This document shows positions 31,273 through 43,064 of a stretch of 64,000 nucleotides of DNA, one piece after another. A program made the translations under genes and the position numbers. The notes under the pieces are model-generated. The model saw only the letters and a list, made by a program, of their open reading frames with translations. It had not been told where the DNA came from and searched no databases. Each line of letters starts with the position of its first letter. Positions within the stretch are counted from its first letter, which is position 1. Origin of the DNA: Isoetes taiwanensis (Eukaryota > Streptophyta > Lycopodiopsida > Isoetales > Isoetaceae); contig JAJEKV010000026.1 in the NCBI GenBank assembly GCA_021234155.1, forward strand, positions 15,738,283-15,802,282. The letters run 5' to 3'.

Positions 31273-31870
31273 TGTTTGGGGTCTGGGTTCGGGAACTCCT
31301 GTAAGACAGCCCTCTGTGAGGACCCTTGGATCTAACAGGAGAATCCGGGGGACTATGTCACGCGGGATTTGCAAGAAAAGAACAAGAAGAAGAAAACAGA
31401 ACAAAAGAGAACAATGAGAGGAAAATGATAAGCTTCCTTGATATCAATGATGAACATACATGAGCTCTCGCAATCGAGAGAAGACTGAAGAGAGACAAGA
31501 CTCAAAACTCATCTAAAACTCATGTGCTAGTTCTACTCATATATATAGTACAATGGCCTTTGGCCCAATATAGACACTCGACCGATCTCTCTGCAACTCC
31601 GGAAGGAGGCCTGATTTGCGTGGAATATTGGCGGTGCCTCTTGAAGTGCCTAGAATCACGCCGACGCCGACGCTTGCGGTGACGCCGTCACTTGTCCGAG
31701 CGGCGCCTCTTGTTGACGGGACGCCTTGAGGCTTTGACCGCGTGGTGCTCGCCGCTTGGTCTTCTCACTGAGCCTTTGATGGCTGACCCGTGGGTGACTG
31801 TGGATCCTTGAGCTTGACTTGGTCCGTCAGATGCATGAATAGTCTGAACCGGGGAGGCATAGGACTAACA
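31273..31870 (-). repeat. Gypsy 3' LTR
   Basis: 598 bp, matching 41,912-42,507. Ends are TG/CA. Differences from the other LTR are clustered indels in GC-rich stretches (31,590-31,770), similar to the CAG/CTG-site discrepancies elsewhere. Confidence 0.9.
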
Positions 31871-31880
31871 CTCCCCCACC
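31871..31880 (-). promoter_or_regulatory. Gypsy polypurine tract
   Basis: GGTGGGGGAG on the minus strand directly abuts the 3' LTR start (TGTTAGTCC), the expected plus-strand priming site. It fixes the element's orientation. Confidence 0.75.
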
Positions 31881-32216
31881 AAACGACACCGAGAGTGAAG
31901 AAAAATGAGGAAGTGTCTCGAGGGCGGGAAGCCATCAGCCCGAAAGTGATCCTCACGGAATGAGGACGGGCACCATTATGGTAATCGGCCAATGAGATCC
32001 CGCGTGTTTGAAGAGCGTGAGGAGTGTTGAGGCCAAGGGCGTGATCTGCATCAATGAGAAAACGAGATCGCACCATGTCTTCAAGGGCGATGGGCGCCTA
32101 AGAAACAAACCGACATTCCATGAGGAGGCGTGTCCGAGGTCAAGACACCGACGCCGGCATTTGGATTGCAAAAAAAATGGGACGCCGCCGATTTAAGGAG
32201 CCGAGCAAGATGCATT

Positions 32217-35200
32217 TTAGAGCAGCACAAAACCTCGCTTTGAAGGTGGATCGGGCGGATCCGGTGAGGTGGCGGCGATGCAAGAAGGTGTCAAGACCAT
32301 GGAGCGCGATCGCCAGGCGTTACCAACCACGCCATTAGCAATATAGATCCAATTCGTGGTGTTATCAAGAATGGCACCCTCCTCCCAATGGGAGCGGCGA
32401 ACAAAACGGGGATCCCACCGGAGATCCGTCGAGATCTGAGGTGGAGTCCATCCAGCATGGCCATCCATGACCTTTGTCCAAAAGGGGAGACGCCAATCAG
32501 AAGTCAGGAACCTGGGGCGTGGAGGAACACCCAGGGAAGCATAGGGAGAGGGAACCATGCCCATGGGCGTGGGTTGTTGAGCCTGCTCCCGGAATTCACT
32601 GACAAGGGCCGGATCAAGAGCTTTACACCAACGATCCCAGACAGGAGCAGAGAGTTGAGAGTTGACAGGAGGGCTATCCCAGCCCGTGGGGACTGTCTTG
32701 CTATCCAGAAGAGCACGTAATTGAGCACGTAATTGCGGCTGGACCAAGGGATATGGTTCTTAATGAACCACATGCATGAGCTGTATCCTGATGCCTCACC
32801 AATTATGAAGATGGTCACGTTGACGAAATTCCTAAATCAGGAACTCAAACCTGCTGTAATTGCATATATTGGATACTTGGAGGTGAGAAAGACCATGCTG
32901 AGACTCCTGGATAGGGATTGCCAGGTAGGGATACTTCCGCTTGCCAGAGAGGTAAATGATGTGCAAGCTCAGGTATGTACTCTTGATGAAGAGCGTGTGT
33001 CTGAGCATGATCAGCCAGGTAGGGGTTGTTATCCCCAAGCAACCATTGAAGGGTGGGGTCACCCTGATAGTTCTGTGGTGGCCCATCCCGAAATCTCTCC
33101 TGTGTGTCACCCAGATAGAAATCATGAAAAATGTAAGCCATGGGCTGAACAACTCTGAAGGTGATGAAATCCGGATCTTCGCAGTGAATGAGATCAAAGA
33201 CTAAAAGGGCACGCCAGACACCTTTGTCTTCAATGGAGAGTTACGGCCAAATCGAAGAAAATCGCGGTGGCGCATGGAACATCCACGGGACCATCAGCCC
33301 CATGCCACTTCGGAAGAAAGAGGTGGCGGCGCAACCACATAATCGGATAGCGGGAAGGAACTAGGGAAATCAACAGGCGGGTTGCTAACGATGGTGATAT
33401 AGCCGCCCGGTTTGGTCGAGCCTCATCGCCAGATTGAATAGCGTCTTTGTAGAGCCGTTGTTCGAGGTCACGGATCCCTGTGGTCCTTTTTTCTACCGTA
33501 GGCGTGGTCGGTCACGGACCCGTTTAGAAGTGTTAACTTTGTGAGGAGGATTGCCCAGGAGCATTGAGTCGGCACGGCAATCTCCGTCATCAAGAAGTTT
33601 ACGTTTTACAACCTCCGTAAAGCGATCTTGGAGGGGCGTGAGCTAAGAAGTCTCAAGTGGAGAGCCGGCCGTCAAAGAGGCAATTTGAGCATCACGCCTC
33701 GTAAGGTGTTGAACTTGAGTCTTTGTAATTGTCACAAAGCTCGAGTACAAGGCGTCGAGCTTAGCAATATCTTTCTCCTTGTCACCCGGGGGTGGCTTTG
33801 GACTTGTTTTGCTCCAATAAGTCCTGAATTTGGGATTGAAGCCGAGCACGCGACCGCAAGGAGGCTGGTCTGATCCACGCACTTTTGAGATCTATGTGGG
33901 CTGTAAAGAGAGCCGTGCTTTTCTTGAAGTTAGGCTTCCAAAGTTTGAACGTGTCGCGATGGCGGCTTGAAGATCACGCGAAACCGCATCGAGGTCCGCC
34001 GGGGCGTGTGAACCTCATTCATAAGAGCTTCTTGGGATTCTTGTAACTTTAGAACGGCGGCTTGAGCATCCTGCCGATCTTGATACAACGGTGGACGAGG
34101 GTTTGTGGTGGTGGAGCCCGCCGTTGCACGGTTTGCGATGTTTGTGAGACATGGTGTGAACTGAATGCTTGGATTCATGCTTGAGGAGGAGACAAAGACA
34201 TGGGAGTCGCGAAATTTTGACATGACCGGAGGAAGAAGGGCGTGAAGTGCCGACTTGGTGAGTCCGAGGAAGGGACGCCGAGTGGAATCATGAGAATGAG
34301 GAGGTGTGGGATGAAAGTAATGACGGATAATAGCTTGAAGGTGGCCTCCCACGAAACTTGAAAATAGAAGTGGCGGCAGAAGACGGTCCACTTCTTGGAG
34401 AAGACGGTAGAACGGCAATTGGGGCCAATCAATGTGGTGGGTTGGCGAGTAGCGCGACTTCTGATATTATAGAAAGGTTTATTGATATGGGTGTTCTTGA
34501 TAGAATACCCAAGGAACTTGGCGCCACGTAAACTTAACAAAGGTCTCATGGGGCTTGTCAATATTGGTCGAGCGATGCACATTTGCATGATAAGCGGGAG
34601 CACCAAACTTCGGTGACATCGAGATCATGTATGGCGGACCAAGATAAACAAGGGGGTTTGCAAAGGAATATGGAATACCTCGAAAATCAGGTCTTGAGTC
34701 GTCAAAATGGTGGTGCCATCGACCATTGTGGGTGTATCCCTCGGGCTATTGACGATGTTCATATGAACCGCTTCACCGGTCGATTTGAAGCCGGAAGTTC
34801 CATTTGAGAGAATTCGTAAAGTTTACGCGTTCATGCATGACCGCGATTCGGGCCAACAAGGGCTTCACGGAAAGTGGGCCGTCAAGAAAGATAATGACTT
34901 CGAAAAGAGATTTGGTTCCGGGCGAAAAGGCTTGAAGTGTAGGAAATTTTGGGGCCGCCATGGCAAAGAGCTTCAGAAAAGAACGGTGATGCAAAGGCGA
35001 GAGCGGAGATGTAAGGTGAAGAACTGACGAATGACGGCGCGCAGAGGGACGAAAAGGTTTAGGGCATAAATGGAGGTGAAGAGGCATGATAAAGGCGGCT
35101 GCAACCGTTGATGGTGCCAGGTGTCGAAAGATGCCAAGGAGGCGATTGAGAGGCAAAAATTTGGCTAAGTCCCCAAACAACAAAGGGAGAAGTAATGAAC

Positions 35201-35351
35201 GGTGGAGATGAGGCGTGAGAGAATGATGGGATGTGACAGGTGGCCAAAGGACACACATTAATGTTCGACGGGCGTGAAAAGAAGCAATGGCATTTAATGC
35301 TGGCAACTCGAAGTGGGATATCATTAAAACGAATGTGTCAGAGGGTACCAT
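32217..35351 (-). pseudogene. Gypsy extra 3' coding region, unknown protein, interrupted
   Basis: Between integrase and the 3' LTR, minus-strand frames at 34,773-35,351, 34,175-34,606, 33,930-34,418, 33,643-33,882, 32,845-33,141 and 32,217-32,747 read as parts of one broken protein. Readable parts are a Pro/His-rich N-terminal section, a coiled-coil-like stretch (DKEKDIAKLDALYSSFV), and a section with WRALLVFDLIHCEDPDF and GDTQERFRDG. The last part, VWDRWCKALDPALVSEFREQ, lies beyond the captured element B fragment. No transmembrane or envelope features are seen. It may be an accessory ORF or captured host sequence. Confidence 0.4.
32737..32907 (+). mobile_element. Captured fragment of element B ORF2 inside the gypsy element
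   Basis: Nearly identical to 21,690-21,880 of element B, with one substitution (GTCACG for GTCACA), an extra G that restores the ORF2 frame, and a 22-bp deletion between GCTG repeats near 32,900. It splits the extra gypsy coding region and is antisense to gypsy. Flanks show no obvious target-site duplication. Confidence 0.85.
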
Positions 35352-35909
35352 GGCTAGATATGCAGCGGGAGAAAAGATTCTCTTTTTAGAAACAGCCTTG
35401 CATTACAAACATGTTGGCGATTTTTTTGATTGGTCCACGTCAACAAGGAGTTCCTCAGTTGGCTATATAAGACGAACCGGGAGTGAAGCGAAGGCATCCG
35501 ATGGCGCTCAGCATGGCTGCTGCTGGTTTGAACGAGAACTACACGATGCCCACTAACTGTCAAGAGTGGATTACTTGCAAAATGAATTGTCTGGACCTCT
35601 GGCACTGCCACAATCGTGGCCTGAGAATGGATGGCTGGTGTTCTGGGATGGCTGAACATCCCGATCCTCATACCAACGGGATGGAGGTGGTTCTCGCACC
35701 TTCGCCGGGGACCACTGGCAGAACCTCTACCACATCCTCGCATCACCTCTCTCCGCCCCAACCCGAGTAGAGGGTTTTTCTTCTTAGGATTTAGTAGATA
35801 GGGCTCGAGAGCCCGTTTTTGTATATAGGGCGCGGTGCCATAAGCGAAATAGCTGGGTCGGCCCACATTTTGTAAAAAAATTCCACCTATAATATAATAT
35901 GCCACTGTT
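35352..35909 (-). other. Gypsy spacer between integrase end and extra ORF
   Basis: No continuous minus-strand frame. Plus-strand open frames at 35,287-35,770 have no recognisable family and are taken as chance. The AATATAATATG at about 35,892 and the preceding T-rich stretch may be regulatory. Confidence 0.3.
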
Positions 35910-38900
35910 TTAGTCACTTTCGGTTGTGGTTGTGTCTTGAACTGCATCTGTTTGTTGATTGTCGCTTTCTGTGTGATGAAATATTTTGAGGCGGAAGCCA
36001 TTAACCAGTGTAGGTAATGGAGTGCCATCTAACTCAGCCAGTTGGAAAACGCTGGGTCGAACCACTTGAACGATTTGATAAGGGCCAAGCCAACGAATCT
36101 TAAGTTTACCCGGAAAATTTCTGTACCGAGAATCATAAAGAAGAACCAAATCTCCTTCTTTGAATGTTTTTGTCTTCAGACGTGTGTCATGTAGAGATTT
36201 TTGCAACCGTTGTCCATGAAGAACACGAATATAAGCATCCCTTCTAAGTTCATCCAACTGTTCCAATTGATAAACCCTTTCTTTGAGTGCAAGCAAGGAT
36301 TATGGGCAGTAGCCAGTTGAAAACGGAGAGTGGGGAGAATGTACTCAAAAGGCATGAGAGCTTCTTGACCATAAACCAATTTGAAAGGAGTGTGACCAAA
36401 TAGCTATTTTGAAACAAGTATTGTAAGCCCAAAGAACAAAAGGGGAAGCTTGGTTTGCCGGTCCACATGCGAGAAGCGTCACAAATTTTCTTGAGAATTG
36501 TGACCGAGTTTTGTTGGTGCTTTCTCGCCAAACCATTCCCTTGAGGATAGTAAGGTGTGCTCTTGTGATGATGTATCGAGATAGTCCGTCGGCTCCTTGA
36601 TGGTATGATTGATAAAATGGATACCACGATCACTGACCAGCTCCGTGGGGCAGCCAAATCGCGTGATAATTTGTTGATAGAGGACCTTGGGTGTGCTTGC
36701 CACGGTGTTGTCCGGAAGTCGCGCAAGCTTCCGCCCATTTAGTAGCGTAGTCGGTGAGAACGAGAATGTAGCGAACGCGGGTGTGCCGCCAGGAGAGGAT
36801 CGATGGGTCCCACAAAATCCATTCCCCATTTTTGAAGGGAAGTGGTGTGGCGGCCGGGCGTCAAAGGGAAGAGCGTCCACGTCGCCGGGCCGCGCCCCAC
36901 GCCGACAAGCATCACACGCGTCTTGGGCGTATGTGGCGTCTTTGAAGAGCGTGGGCCAAAATACCCAGCTAGAAGGATTTTGCCCGTGGTGTCACCATGA
37001 AAATGACCACCACCTAGCCCTTGATGAGCTTCATGGACAATATCCGAACTTCATGAGGTAGAACACGGTCCGAAGGATGGTATCCTTACCCTTTTGTAAA
37101 GATGTCCGGCAACCATTGTGTAGTCACGGACGTCGCGGAGAAATTGATGACGACGGGATTGTCGTTGGGCATTAGAGAGCGTCATGTCCTCTGGTGGAAG
37201 AGCGCCGGTGAGGAGGTACTGCTGAAAGTCATGGAACCAATGTGGTGTTGCCGTGACTAAAAAGAGTTGAGCGTCAGGAAAGGCATCTGAGACTCCCGTG
37301 GAGGGATCATCTGTATGGATGCGTGAAAGATAATCCGGGACAACGTGAGATTTGCCGGCCTTGTGAACAATTTCAAAAGGGGCAAATTCTTGGAGAAGAA
37401 GGACCCATCGAGCAATGCGGCCCGTGGGCGTGGATTTGTTGATCAAATAAAGGAGTGCTTGGTGGTCAACAAAGAATTTGATCTGACTGCCTAAAAGATA
37501 GTGACGGAAGCGTTGGACACAGAAAATTAAACCCAAGGCTTCACGCTCTGTGGCAGAGTAGTTGCGCTCCGCAGAATTGAGTTTCCGGCTGGCGTATCGG
37601 TGTGATTTGTCAGTGTGTGCATCATATTCTTGAGAAAGAACAGCTCCAATAGCAAATGCCGAGACATCGACATGAACATGAAAGGGCTTGTCCCATTGAG
37701 GAGGAACAAGAACCGGGGCCTGAGTAAGCAAAAGCTTCAATCGGTGGAAAGCGAAGATCCTTTGGGGAATTCCAGCCCGTGGATTCATCACTCGTGAGTT
37801 TATGAATGGGATCTGCAATGGCAGCTAGTCCAGGAATGAAGGTGGAGTAATAATTGACCTTACCCAGGAAAGAGCGTGTCTCCTTGATATTGGCTGGTGC
37901 TTGAGCCTTGAGCACACAACTGATTTTGGCAGGATCTGTGGTGATACCTGCTTTGCTGACAACATGTCCCAAAAGAACACCTGAAGTGACGCAAAAGGTG
38001 CATTTCTCGGGATTGAGACTAATGCCGGACTCATCACATTTCTCGAAGACGAGTTCCAATTTATCCAAATGGTCAGCCATGGAACTCAGAGGCGCGTGAG
38101 AAGTCATCTTGAAAAATTTGCAAGAAGGGATTTTCCTTCATAAAATCATGAAAAACTGAGAGCATGATACGTTGAAACGTGGATGGAGAGTTTGATAATC
38201 CAAAAGGAACCACCTTGTAGGCAAAAGTGCCCCACGGGGTGGTGAAGGTAGTCTTGAGTTGATCAGATTCTTTGATTGAGATCTGATTGTAGCCAGAAAA
38301 ACCATCCATGAAGGAGTACATCTCATGTCCAAAGAACTTCTTCCGAACACAGTGCCGTGAAGGGAAGTGGAAAATGATCACGCCAGTGGCTCCGATTGAG
38401 TTTTGGTAGTCCACACAAACGCGGATCTTACCATTGTGTTTGAGTGCAATGACGATGGGGCTCACCCATTCGAATGTTTGACCTCATAGATCAAACCCCG
38501 CAGCAAGGAGTTTGTCAATTTCCGCTTTGACACGATCCGCGGTAATTTGGGTTGAGCCCGTCGCGCCGTTGCTATCTTTGGCGTGCATCGAGACTTGGTA
38601 GGAATGGTGAGTTCCCCAAGGTTTTGTTGATCCCCGAAGATCTCTCGTAGCTCCGTGGCAAAAATGTGTTTGAACTTTTTGAAGAGCGTGATGGCCCCGT
38701 TACGATAGGGTGTCGGAAGATTTGGCGACAATTCGGACAGTGATTGTTGCCTCGTCCACAATCTCGACTTGTGAGTCCGAATATGGGGATAACCGTGTCC
38801 TCGGACAATATGAGCGGGAGGTTGAAGCATAACGGGATGCGTGACACTCTGCGTGGTGAAAAAGAGAGGTTCTTTGAGTTTCATCCAGCCAGGTTGCTTC

Positions 38901-39545
38901 GAGCGGCATGTACATCTACAGGGCGGCGGCGGAGATTCAAATCGAAAAGTGATCAACACGTTGGATGCGATTGCAAGGAGCCGCGGTAAGGGTCAAGCAA
39001 CGCAGCCATAGCCCGGTCCCGATCAAGAGTCATTTCTCCCCAAGGATCGGCATATTCTGGGTAGGATGACGCAGGCGGACTTCGCAGTGGAGCCCGAACT
39101 TGCTAGATATTCCTGCGTCCTCGTCCTCGAATCGGTTGTCGAGAGAGAGGGTTCAAATTGTCGACGAAATGATTTTGCCTCGTTTCCAAATCCATGGTGG
39201 CATTAAGGTGACCATCTGTGATGACTAAGCGTCCGTGGCCCAAGAATGGATACTCTTGGCTTTGGCGGGAGAAAAGGTCTGCCGACCAACATTTCATAAT
39301 CACCGGATCTTCTCCGCAGCCTTCCAAACACACAAATTCCAAGGGGAATCTGAGATCACCAATGTTGATGTGAAGAAGAGGCGTGGCGCCTTTGGGGTCT
39401 CGTGATATGGCCATTGGCCAATTTGATGTCATATGGAGCACGATAGAGTTGTTTGATGCCCATTTGTTTTGCGGAGTTTATCCGCGTGATGAGATTAAGC
39501 TGCGCTACCTCCGGCCAATTTGAACATGGTTGACTTGCTGATTGC
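35910..39545 (-). pseudogene. Gypsy pol: protease, RT, RNase H, integrase
   Basis: From right to left: a retropepsin-like segment (GGS motif near 39,510, then HINIGDLRFPLEFVCL) and RT (VSPIVIALKHNGKIRVCVDY, YSFMDGFSGYNQI, FGLSNSPSTFQRIM, a QDDF catalytic box, GHVVSKAGITTDP). RNase H (FHVHVDVSAFAIGAVLSQ, SAERNYSATEREALG, FFVDHQALLYL) spans about 37,300-37,740. The integrase has DYATKWAEA and a YYPQGNG region, and its C-terminal domain (GDLVLLYDSRY...KIRWLGPYQIV) ends at 35,910. Several frameshifts are present, and some may be base-calling errors. Confidence 0.85.
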
Positions 39546-40045
39546 CCACCGTGGCATGTACCGTGGGTGTAGAGGTAGCAACAGCCCCAACTAAAACAAT
39601 CGGAGTGGTAATCGGTCCTTGAGAGCGGGACCGAGTTTCAAAATCGTTGCAAGACTTAGAGGAATTTTGATTTTTGCCGGCTCCTCTTGGAGTTCCGTGG
39701 GCACATGAGAAAAGGATCTGCGGGATCCACAGTCTTTGAGGCGTGGTAAGGAAGCCGCAACTTCTTTGAGGAGGTCTACCTCGTGAGCAATATTTGGATA
39801 TGACCGAGAGTGTGGAGGTTGAGACATGGAAGGAGCTTCTTGTCCGTGTTGAGCTCGAGTGGTGGCATGAACATTAGCCAACGCGGCGGCCTTGAAATTT
39901 GCATGAGGTTGAGAATGCTTTGGCTTAACTTTAGGCATGACATGCGGCATGAGTTTCTCCAAGTCGTGCAAAGTGAACCTTTTTTCTTCATCATGAGGAA
40001 TTGTGTCGACCGCAAAGGGGGGTTCGCGTCGCTTAGGAATAATGG

Positions 40046-41948
40046 TTAAGGGGCGGCATGCAGTGTCAGGCGTGAAACCAAACCTACCCAATTTGATGGC
40101 TGGACTGGAGGATTAAGAGCTTGAAAAATTTCTTCCTGTGCTTGTTGATCCATCTGAGGTTGATTTGCAGGAGCTGGTTGATAGCGTGATTGCTGAGGTG
40201 CACGAGGTGGCTTCCGAAGAACCGGACGCGGGCCTTGTTTGCCATTGGCAATCCAAAGTTGGTAAGCCGTGAGGCGGACCGATGTGGTCTGATTTGTGCC
40301 AGGAAGCTGCACCTGAACTTGTGGAAGTTGAGGACACGCCGTGGTGGTATGACCCCATTCTTGACAGTGATAACACCGAGCGCTTTGGCGATCAAAAAGG
40401 AGGGCGTGTGTTGGGTCCCCTGTTGCTCCCCGCTGGCCGATAGAGTTGATTGGGTTGCGCCTGCAGTGGTGGCTGCTGATATGGCAATTGGTGCTGAGGT
40501 GTTGTTTGCACTTGATAAACCATCTTGTTGCGGAAAGGTGTAGGATGAGTGCGAGTGCACTCTTCCGTGGCATGATTGCACATGTTGCAGCGTTTACAAT
40601 GAGGCGGGCCATTGGTGGAGTTGCACTCATTCGCCAAGTGGCCTTGATATTTGCAGATATGGCACCAGATCTGACTGCGCTGCGGATTGGCGTGTTGAGG
40701 TTGAACAGCAGTCTGGGGAACCATGACGGGTGGAATGAAAGGGAGCTCCTGAAGAGCCACGCCACGGGAGGAAACATTGATCGAAAGTGATTGACAAGAT
40801 CGATAGCCCGCCCAAAGTCTTGGCGTGTATTCGGTCATGAGTCGGATAGGCGAGGAAGTCCTTGGAGAAACCAAACCAAGATCCGGCTCAGGTGGGGTAC
40901 TCCTTGAGTTTGCTTAGCGTAATGTGAAGTCGACGAAAAATCCTGGCCCGGACTCCGTGGGCTCTTGTTGAAGGTCATTGAGTTGCTTGAGATGAAGTTG
41001 ATCATCATCCGTGGTCCCATAGTGAGAAAGAAAAAGCAGTTTTCATTTCGACCAATCTTGTTTCCAAAGTGGCTTTTGTTGGACATGAGCCATTGATGAG
41101 GGAGCCACGCCTTGGCGTGGAAAAAAGATGTGGAATTTCAGTTGAGGTTGCGCATGACCATTTAGGACAGCCGGAGCCTCGAATTCTTCCATATGGGCCC
41201 CGAGCACTTTGGTCTAATGGTTTGCCTTTTCGTGTTGCCAAAGGTAGGATAAGTCACTTTTAAGGGTCCGAAAAGGTAGAGGTAAAAAGTCTTTGGGCTG
41301 GACAGAACATGATAGTGAGGATATTGAGGTGGAGTTGGAGGGGGTATGGTGCTGGAAAGACCCTGCTGAAGGGGTGGCTGATGTGGAGGTACGGGAGGTG
41401 CCTGATCATTGGGTTTGAGGTCTGTAAGATTGTAAACAGGAAGAGCGGTGGGAAAGGTAGGGAAGGGAAATTCCTGGGGAGGAGCAAAGGAGACATGAGG
41501 ATATCCCGGTCCACCCGTAGGAGATGATGGTTGTGAAGGCAGAGGCGATGGCGGGGGCGACCGATGGATGAAGGCATGTTCGGGGTATGAAAGTAAGGTT
41601 GAGCAGGTTGAGCCGTATAGTGCTCCTGATAGTGATGAGGAGACTGAGGTTGTGAGCAATGTTTGCACGGTTGAGGCGGAGAATTTGGACGAGACATGAC
41701 ACGAGGGGTGGGTGGCGCCGACTGAGCCCGAGACCGAATGTGGCCTCCCTCAATGTCATAAGCAGATCCATACATGTCACGAACAGCTTCCCTTCGATGA
41801 TGGCGCTCCAAGCGAGACGCCGTCTGGGAAAGGAGTTCTTCCGGGCGAAGTTTCTACGCATATGGCGCATTGTAAGAAAGGAAAATCGAATCGGAACCCG
41901 CGCAGCGGCGGTGTTTGGGGTCCGGGTTCGGGAACTCCTCAAAGACAA
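40046..41948 (-). pseudogene. Gypsy gag with zinc knuckles
   Basis: A Pro-rich N-terminal half (41,160-41,811) is followed by a capsid-like region and, near the C-terminus, Cys/His knuckles. These are CHICKYQGHLANEC and CKRCNMCNHATEEC near 40,590-40,680, and CYHCQEWGHTTTACP near 40,350. Frames shift several times. Three knuckles is more than the usual one or two of plant gypsy gag. Confidence 0.7.
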
Positions 41949-42507
41949 CCCCCTCTGTGAGGACCCTTGGATCTAACAGGAGAATCCGGGGACTATGTCA
42001 CGCGGGATTTGCAAGAAAAGAACAAGAAGAAGAAAACAGAACAAAAGAGAACAATGAGAGGAAAATGATAAGCTTCCTTGATATCAATGATGAACATACA
42101 TGAGCTCTCGCAATCGAGAGAAGACTGAAGAGAGACAAGACTCAAAACTCATCTAAAACTCATGTGCTAGCTCTACTCATATATATAGTACAATGGCCTT
42201 TGGCCCAATATAGACACTCCCGATCGATTCTGGTGTTTACTCACGGAAGGAGGCCCGATTCTGGGGGAATATTGGCGGTGCCTCTTGAAGTGCCTAGAAT
42301 CACGCCCCGACGCCGACGCGGGCGGACCGTCACTTGTCCAGCTGCGCCTCTTGTTGATTTCGGACGCAGCTTTGACCGTGGTGGTTCGCCGCTTGGTCTT
42401 CCTGCCGAGCCTTTGATGGCTGACCCGTGGTCGATCAGGGATCCTTGAGCTTGACTTGGTCCGTCAGATGCATGAATAGTCCCGAACCGGGAGGCACAGG
42501 ACTAACA
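41912..42507 (-). repeat. Gypsy 5' LTR
   Basis: 596 bp copy of the LTR at 31,273-31,870. It is followed by GTCCC at 42,508-42,512. Confidence 0.9.
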
Positions 42508-42512
42508 GTCCC

Positions 42513-43060
42513 CAGGGACCTCAACCAAGGCCAAATCCTGCAACAAACGAGACCACTGGTCCCTCTCAAACCCATGCACAACCTAGGTTCCAAAACCAAA
42601 GCGATCCTCTACTCGCTCTACCATATTGAAGTCCCCTAACAAGAACCAAAGCGAATTCGCAACCCACCAAGGGCTCGCGAACTTATTCCTGATCAGGCCC
42701 ATAAAGCATCCCACCGAGAAGGCTGATTAGGGGCATAAACATTAACAATCCCCCACTCTTGCCCTCCCTCCAACCACTTAATTATTGCCCACCGACCAAA
42801 CCTGTCTCTCTGCTGCAGAGTACGTGACCTGCACATCCATCCTCCAAGCAATAAGAGTACCCCCACTAGTCCGCCTAAGAAGAAGAAGCGAGAGGCAACC
42901 GCCTACCAACCATATTCATGAGCTGGACATATCACCCTCAGGACACTTATGCTCCTGAATGCAAACAATATCGGGGCCAAATCCGGTGCCAAAGAAACAC
43001 GGGCCCTCTTACTACTAGAGGACCGCACCCCCCGCACATTCCAACTAAGGATCGATCGAC
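42513..43060 (-). pseudogene. LINE ORF2 start: apurinic endonuclease domain
   Basis: Minus-strand reading gives ILSWNVRGVRSS at about 43,050, an IQEHK-like segment near 42,960 and FLLGDFNMVE near 42,630. These are the N-terminal and catalytic parts of the L1 endonuclease. Frames are broken, and the gypsy element is inserted within this domain. Confidence 0.7.
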
Positions 43061-43064
43061 CTAT

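Larger units (their letters stand above)
31273..42507 (-). mobile_element. Ty3/gypsy LTR retrotransposon, 11.2 kb, minus strand
   Basis: Two ~597-bp LTRs (TGTTTGGGG...GGACTAACA on the plus strand) flank gag and pol, read from right to left. A 5-bp duplication, GTCCC, brackets the element. The polypurine tract GGTGGGGGAG abuts the 3' LTR. Order is gag, protease, RT, RNase H, integrase, typical of Ty3/gypsy. About 4 kb lies between the integrase end and the 3' LTR; it has extra coding-like sequence and a captured piece of element B. I do not see a standard tRNA-Met primer-binding site next to the 5' LTR. Confidence 0.9.

Noticed and set aside
30611-31417. 268-codon plus-strand open frame
   Set aside because: It lies antisense to LINE ORF2 and runs into the gypsy LTR. 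Composition is that of a reverse-strand shadow.
34583-35027. Plus-strand open frames in the gypsy 3' region
   Set aside because: They are antisense to the better-supported minus-strand extra coding region and show no recognised motif.
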